This document shows positions 6,240 to 8,742 of a DNA stretch of 8,742 nt, in pieces. The DNA is taken from NCBI GenBank assembly GCA_020047885.1, contig JAIFNF010000324.1, positions 1 through 8,742 on the forward strand, given 5' to 3'. The stretch comes from Gammaproteobacteria bacterium. Lineage in GTDB: Bacteria; Pseudomonadota; Gammaproteobacteria; Competibacterales; Competibacteraceae. The position numbers and the translations under genes are program-made. The stretch's first letter is position 1, and every line of letters begins with the position of its first letter. The notes under the pieces are model-generated. The model did not search any database, had not been told where the DNA came from, and saw nothing but the letters and a program-made list of their open reading frames with translations.

Positions 6240-7211
6240 ATGGGTACGTTATATCTGGATCGTCGTAATCTCAGTTTGCGACTGGATGGCAAGCGGTTAG
6301 TGATTGAGGAGCCGGAAGCCCGGCCACGTGGGGTGCCACTGGCGTTGCTGGAGCGGGTAGTGATGCAGGGAGGGGTGCAATTCGACAGCGGGGTGTTAGC
6401 GGCGCTGGCGGAACAAGGAACGTCGGTCATCTGTTTGAGCGCCCGCCACAGTCGGCGCACAGCGATGCTCCTCGGCCCTGGTCACGGTGATGCCCGGCGG
6501 CGGTTGGCGCAATATCAACTGGCAATGGACCCACTGGCTCGGTTGCCCTTTGCCCGTCGACTGATTGACGGCAAGTTGCGGGCGCAAATCCGATTGTTGG
6601 AAGCGGCTCAGGAGCAACGACCCGATCAGCGTAAACCGCTGCATGACGGGATTCATCAGATTCAGAAGTTATTGCCGACCCTGGCGGATGCGTCAGACCG
6701 GGATACGGTGCTTGGCTTGGAAGGCGCGGCGGCAGCGGCGCATTTTTCTGCGCTGACCACGCTGTTTCCCGGATCATTGAATTTCACGGGGCGCAATCGT
6801 CGCCCGCCACGCGATCCGGTCAATGCCTGTCTGTCGCTCGGCTATACCCTGCTGCATTTCGAGGCGGTGAGGGCGGCGCATAGCGCGGGACTGGATCCGT
6901 TGTTGGGGTTTTTTCATGAGCCGGCGTATGGTCGAGAATCACTGGCCTGTGATTTGATTGAGCCACTACGACCCCGATTAGACGGTTGGGTGTGGGGTCT
7001 ATTTCGGGAGCGGTCTTTGCGGGACCACGATTTCGTCATTGATAAAGGGGCGTGCCTGTTGGCAAAGGCGGGACGGCAGACGTTTTATGCCAGTTATGAA
7101 AGCTGGGTACCTACGCCACGCCGATATTTGCGACGGGAATGCTATCGCCTGGCGAATGAACTGATGGGACGAGCGCCGGAATTGGCAGGAGGTGAAGACG
7201 ATGCAGAATGA
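6240..7211 (+). CDS. cas1: Cas1 integrase, catalytic copy
   Basis: The 323-residue protein has the Cas1 layout. An N-terminal beta domain opens with GTLYLDRRNLSLRLDGKRL, and a mostly helical C-terminal domain carries the metal ligands: E161 in GLEGAAA, H226 in GFFHEPAYG, and D238 in ACDLIEPLRP. It should catalyse insertion of new spacers next to the leader in complex with Cas2. Length is normal and no reverse transcriptase or other fused domain is present. An ATG at 6236 overlaps the cas2 stop but lies in another frame; 6240 gives the Cas1 N-terminus. The C-terminal tail (LAGGEDDAE) overlaps the start of the next gene by 11 nt, indicating coupled translation. Confidence 0.95.
   Translation: MGTLYLDRRNLSLRLDGKRLVIEEPEARPRGVPLALLERVVMQGGVQFDSGVLAALAEQGTSVICLSARHSRRTAMLLGPGHGDARRRLAQYQLAMDPLARLPFARRLIDGKLRAQIRLLEAAQEQRPDQRKPLHDGIHQIQKLLPTLADASDRDTVLGLEGAAAAAHFSALTTLFPGSLNFTGRNRRPPRDPVNACLSLGYTLLHFEAVRAAHSAGLDPLLGFFHEPAYGRESLACDLIEPLRPRLDGWVWGLFRERSLRDHDFVIDKGACLLAKAGRQTFYASYESWVPTPRRYLRRECYRLANELMGRAPELAGGEDDAE
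7187..7192 (+). promoter_or_regulatory. Shine-Dalgarno sequence deciding the Cas1-like start
   Basis: A perfect AGGAGG lies 8 nt before the ATG at 7201, inside the end of cas1. An in-frame GTG at 7192 overlaps this motif and would leave no ribosome binding site of its own, so 7201 is the better start. Confidence 0.75.
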
Positions 7212-8016
7212 GCTGCGAAACTGGTTGGATGAAAAAGTTGATGGTGAGCGTAAGCCGTTGTACCTGAGTGGCGGGGGTGCTCTGACCGTGGAATTGGATG
7301 GGCCAACGCTGCGGATACGCCAGGACGATCAGGCGGCGATGCTTTATCCATTGGCGCGGGTGGGCCGGGTGATTAGCCGGGGTTCGGTCAAGTGGGAAAC
7401 CGAGGCGCTGCTGGCTTGCGCCAAGTCAGGAATCCCGGTGATTTTTCAGTTGCATGATAGCTGTGTGTGTGGATTTCTATTTGGTTGGTCAGGTTACGAG
7501 GATGGATTGTTTCGGGCTGTACAGGGGCGGTTAGGTCGGCCAGCCGGGGCAAAGGTGTATCGGGGTTGGCGGCAGGCGATGACTGATCGGGCATTGATGG
7601 CGCTGCTCAAGCAATGGCCAGAGATAGCCGGTGCCTGTTCTAACACCGAGGATTGGCAGCGCGAACTCGCGAAGCGTTATCAGCAACGAATAACACCCGA
7701 TGATTATGTAGCGATGACGGCGCGTTTGCGGGTGTTGTTGGGGGCATTGAGTGCAGAATTGCTGATGGGTGCAGGCATTGATGCTGTGCGGATGGGGCGG
7801 ATGGGGGTAATGCTGCTGGGTGATTTGGTAGGGTTACTTGCTTGGGCGCTGCATACGCCATTTATTCAGGCGTTGTCGGGATCTCAAGGTGAATCGGCGT
7901 TCAATCCGACGGATGACCGGCAATTGGTCGGGCTGTTCGAGGCGCAAGCGGCTGATCTATGGCGATTTGGACAAAGTTTGCTACGCGAGTTGCAACAGTG
8001 TTTGGAGGCTACATAA
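7201..8016 (+). CDS. Divergent Cas1 paralogue lacking the catalytic triad
   Basis: The 271-residue product has a recognisable Cas1 N-terminal half: PLYLSGGGALTVELDGPTL, YPLARVGRVISRGSVKW, then ALLACAKSGIPVIFQL and a FLFGW turn, all in the order seen in Cas1 beta domains. The following region (RAVQGRL, then ALMALLKQW) parallels the inter-domain helices. The C-terminal half is helical, but I find no counterpart of the three catalytic segments: no GLEG, no GF-H motif and no DL-E motif. It is also about 50 residues shorter than the catalytic Cas1 here. It is likely inactive as an integrase and may be a structural or regulatory partner in a mixed Cas1-Cas2 complex; that role is inference. It overlaps cas1 by 11 nt and the next cas2 by one base. 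The frame is intact, so it does not look like a decaying pseudogene. Confidence 0.8.
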   Translation: MQNELRNWLDEKVDGERKPLYLSGGGALTVELDGPTLRIRQDDQAAMLYPLARVGRVISRGSVKWETEALLACAKSGIPVIFQLHDSCVCGFLFGWSGYEDGLFRAVQGRLGRPAGAKVYRGWRQAMTDRALMALLKQWPEIAGACSNTEDWQRELAKRYQQRITPDDYVAMTARLRVLLGALSAELLMGAGIDAVRMGRMGVMLLGDLVGLLAWALHTPFIQALSGSQGESAFNPTDDRQLVGLFEAQAADLWRFGQSLLRELQQCLEAT

Positions 8017-8369
8017 TGACTAGAAAAGTCAAGCAGCTTTACTTGATTTGTTATGACATCGCGGAAGATCCGAAGCGTTTGCGTCGGGTAGCGCGTTATT
8101 TGGAACGATTTGCCTGTCGCGTACAGTATTCCGTGTTCGTGGGTGCTTTTTTCGACCATTCACTGGTTAGAGTGTTGCAGGGCCTGGAGGCTATCATCGA
8201 TCCACGTAAGGATGATGTGCGTTGTTATCTGTTGCCAGCGCAAGCAGATGTGGTGATGTTAGGAAATCAGTTATTTCCTGATGATATTTTGCTGATTCAC
8301 GATGGACGCAATGTGTTGCAGTTGGGCAGTGGTGGCCAAAAGTCACAAGATTCTTTGTTCATCACCTAA
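8016..8369 (+). CDS. cas2: Cas2 (second copy)
   Basis: This 117-residue protein is a standard Cas2: first strand LYLICYDIAEDPKRLRRVA with D14, then RVQYSVFVGAFF, and IIDPRKDDVRCYLLP. A C-terminal extension of about 25 residues follows the core (after DDILLIHDGRN). The ATG overlaps the preceding stop (TAATG), and GGAGG at 8004-8008 lies 7 nt upstream, which settles the start. Its sequence is clearly distinct from the first Cas2, with closer resemblance to ordinary type I/III Cas2 proteins. It is the last gene before the leader and array. It may pair with the divergent Cas1-like protein or compete with the first Cas2; the sequence does not say which. Confidence 0.92.
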   Translation: MTRKVKQLYLICYDIAEDPKRLRRVARYLERFACRVQYSVFVGAFFDHSLVRVLQGLEAIIDPRKDDVRCYLLPAQADVVMLGNQLFPDDILLIHDGRNVLQLGSGGQKSQDSLFIT

Positions 8370-8388
8370 ACTCATTTGCTTCTTGAAC

Positions 8389-8416
8389 TTGAATTTACCT
8401 ATTTTGTAGTTATACT
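8389..8416 (+). promoter_or_regulatory. Possible leader promoter
   Basis: TTGAAT (8389-8394) and TATACT (8411-8416) are separated by 16 nt, giving a plausible sigma-70-type promoter reading toward the array. Each element matches consensus at four or five positions. The predicted start would lie about 130 nt before the first repeat. Confidence 0.4.
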
Positions 8417-8448
8417 TATCTTCGTTTTCGTAGCTCCTTAGCCGAAAA

Positions 8449-8462
8449 ACAACAAATGTTGT
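8449..8462. repeat. Short palindrome in the leader
   Basis: ACAACAAATGTTGT has 6-bp perfect arms around AA. It may be a protein-binding site, for example for a transcription or integration factor, but no specific factor can be named. Confidence 0.4.
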
Positions 8463-8479
8463 AGTATGGCAAAAAAGAT

Positions 8480-8539
8480 AACTTTTCAAACAACAAAATT
8501 TCTGACAACCCCCCTTGTAGGTGATTGTTTTGAAAAGTT
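8480..8539. repeat. Spaced inverted repeat in the leader
   Basis: AACTTTTCAAA (8480-8490) and its exact reverse complement TTTGAAAAGTT (8529-8539) are separated by 38 nt. Pairing extends further if one base is bulged (CAA against TTG). The right arm ends 15 nt before the first repeat, a place where leader-bending or Cas1-Cas2 anchoring sites are found in other systems. Confidence 0.5.
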
Positions 8540-8554
8540 TTCTAACGCTGAGAG

Positions 8555-8742
8555 CTTTGAAACCTTGCCCTGATGAAGAAGGGATTAAGACGCCAGACCA
8601 AGAATGCCCCAACTACTAACCCGCCGACTTTGAAACCTTGCCCTGATGAAGAAGGGATTAAGACAAATTACCGGCAACCCACACAACGCAAGATATAATC
8701 TTTGAAACCTTGCCCTGATGAAGAAGGGATTAAGACTCTTGC
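8555..8742 (+). CRISPR. CRISPR array (3' partial): three 37-nt repeats, two full spacers
   Basis: Three identical 37-nt repeats lie at 8555-8591, 8628-8664 and 8700-8736. Each begins CTTTGAAACC and ends GGGATTAAGAC. Spacers are 36 nt (8592-8627) and 35 nt (8665-8699); six bases of a third spacer reach the window end, so the array continues. Inside the repeat CCCT and AGGG can form a short stem. The last eight bases, ATTAAGAC, resemble the ATTGAAAC 5' tag of many type III crRNAs, which supports transcription on the + strand, away from the cas genes. Spacer targets cannot be judged from the window alone. Confidence 0.97.

Larger units (their letters stand above)
8370..8554 (+). promoter_or_regulatory. 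CRISPR leader
   Basis: The 185-nt stretch between the second cas2 stop and the first repeat is AT-rich and has no convincing gene. It sits on the side of the array from which the repeats read in the same direction as the cas genes. It contains a possible promoter (8389-8416), a perfect palindrome (8449-8462) and a spaced inverted repeat (8480-8539). Confidence 0.75.

Noticed and set aside
7192..7200. GTG start for the Cas1-like protein
   Set aside because: The GTG overlaps the AGGAGG that serves the ATG at 7201.
8343..8612. Reverse-strand reading frame across leader and first repeat
   Set aside because: It runs through the CRISPR leader and a repeat and its product is low-complexity; no ribosome binding site supports it.

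Overview
The window reads as a type III CRISPR-Cas accessory and adaptation region from a Gram-negative bacterium, most likely a gammaproteobacterium related to sulfur-oxidising or purple sulfur lineages. That placement is an inference from moderate-to-high GC coding sequence and from the gene set: Csx16, a CARF-RelE protein of the kind described in Allochromatium, and cas2-cas1. No taxonomic marker is present. All supported genes are on the + strand.

Positions 1-4308 hold a tightly packed four-gene operon. It encodes a protein-kinase-like protein that lacks kinase catalytic motifs and carries a coiled-coil repeat plus a C-terminal NYN-like region, then a soluble histidine kinase, then a receiver-domain response regulator with an extra alpha/beta domain, and finally a PIN-domain ribonuclease. 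Two junctions are ATGA stop/start overlaps and the third is an 11-nt gap. The gene order suggests a sensor -> histidine kinase -> receiver -> RNase cascade. I do not recognise it as a named system, and it is the best candidate here for an undescribed one.

Positions 4366-5827 hold the cyclic-oligoadenylate arm of a type III system. A CARF-RelE protein (Cami1-like) would stop translation when the second messenger is present, and Csx16, reported to be a ring nuclease, would remove the messenger. No cas10 or other interference gene is in the window.

Positions 5952-8369 hold an unusual adaptation module in mirror order: cas2, cas1, a divergent Cas1 paralogue without the metal-binding triad, and a second, dissimilar cas2. 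The first cas2 is preceded by a 124-nt gap, and the other three genes are overlapping or nearly abutting.

Positions 8370-8554 are an AT-rich leader with a possible promoter, a short palindrome and a spaced inverted repeat. From 8555 to the window end there is a CRISPR array with three identical 37-nt repeats, two complete spacers (36 and 35 nt) and the start of a third. The array runs off the right edge. The left edge cuts into the first gene.
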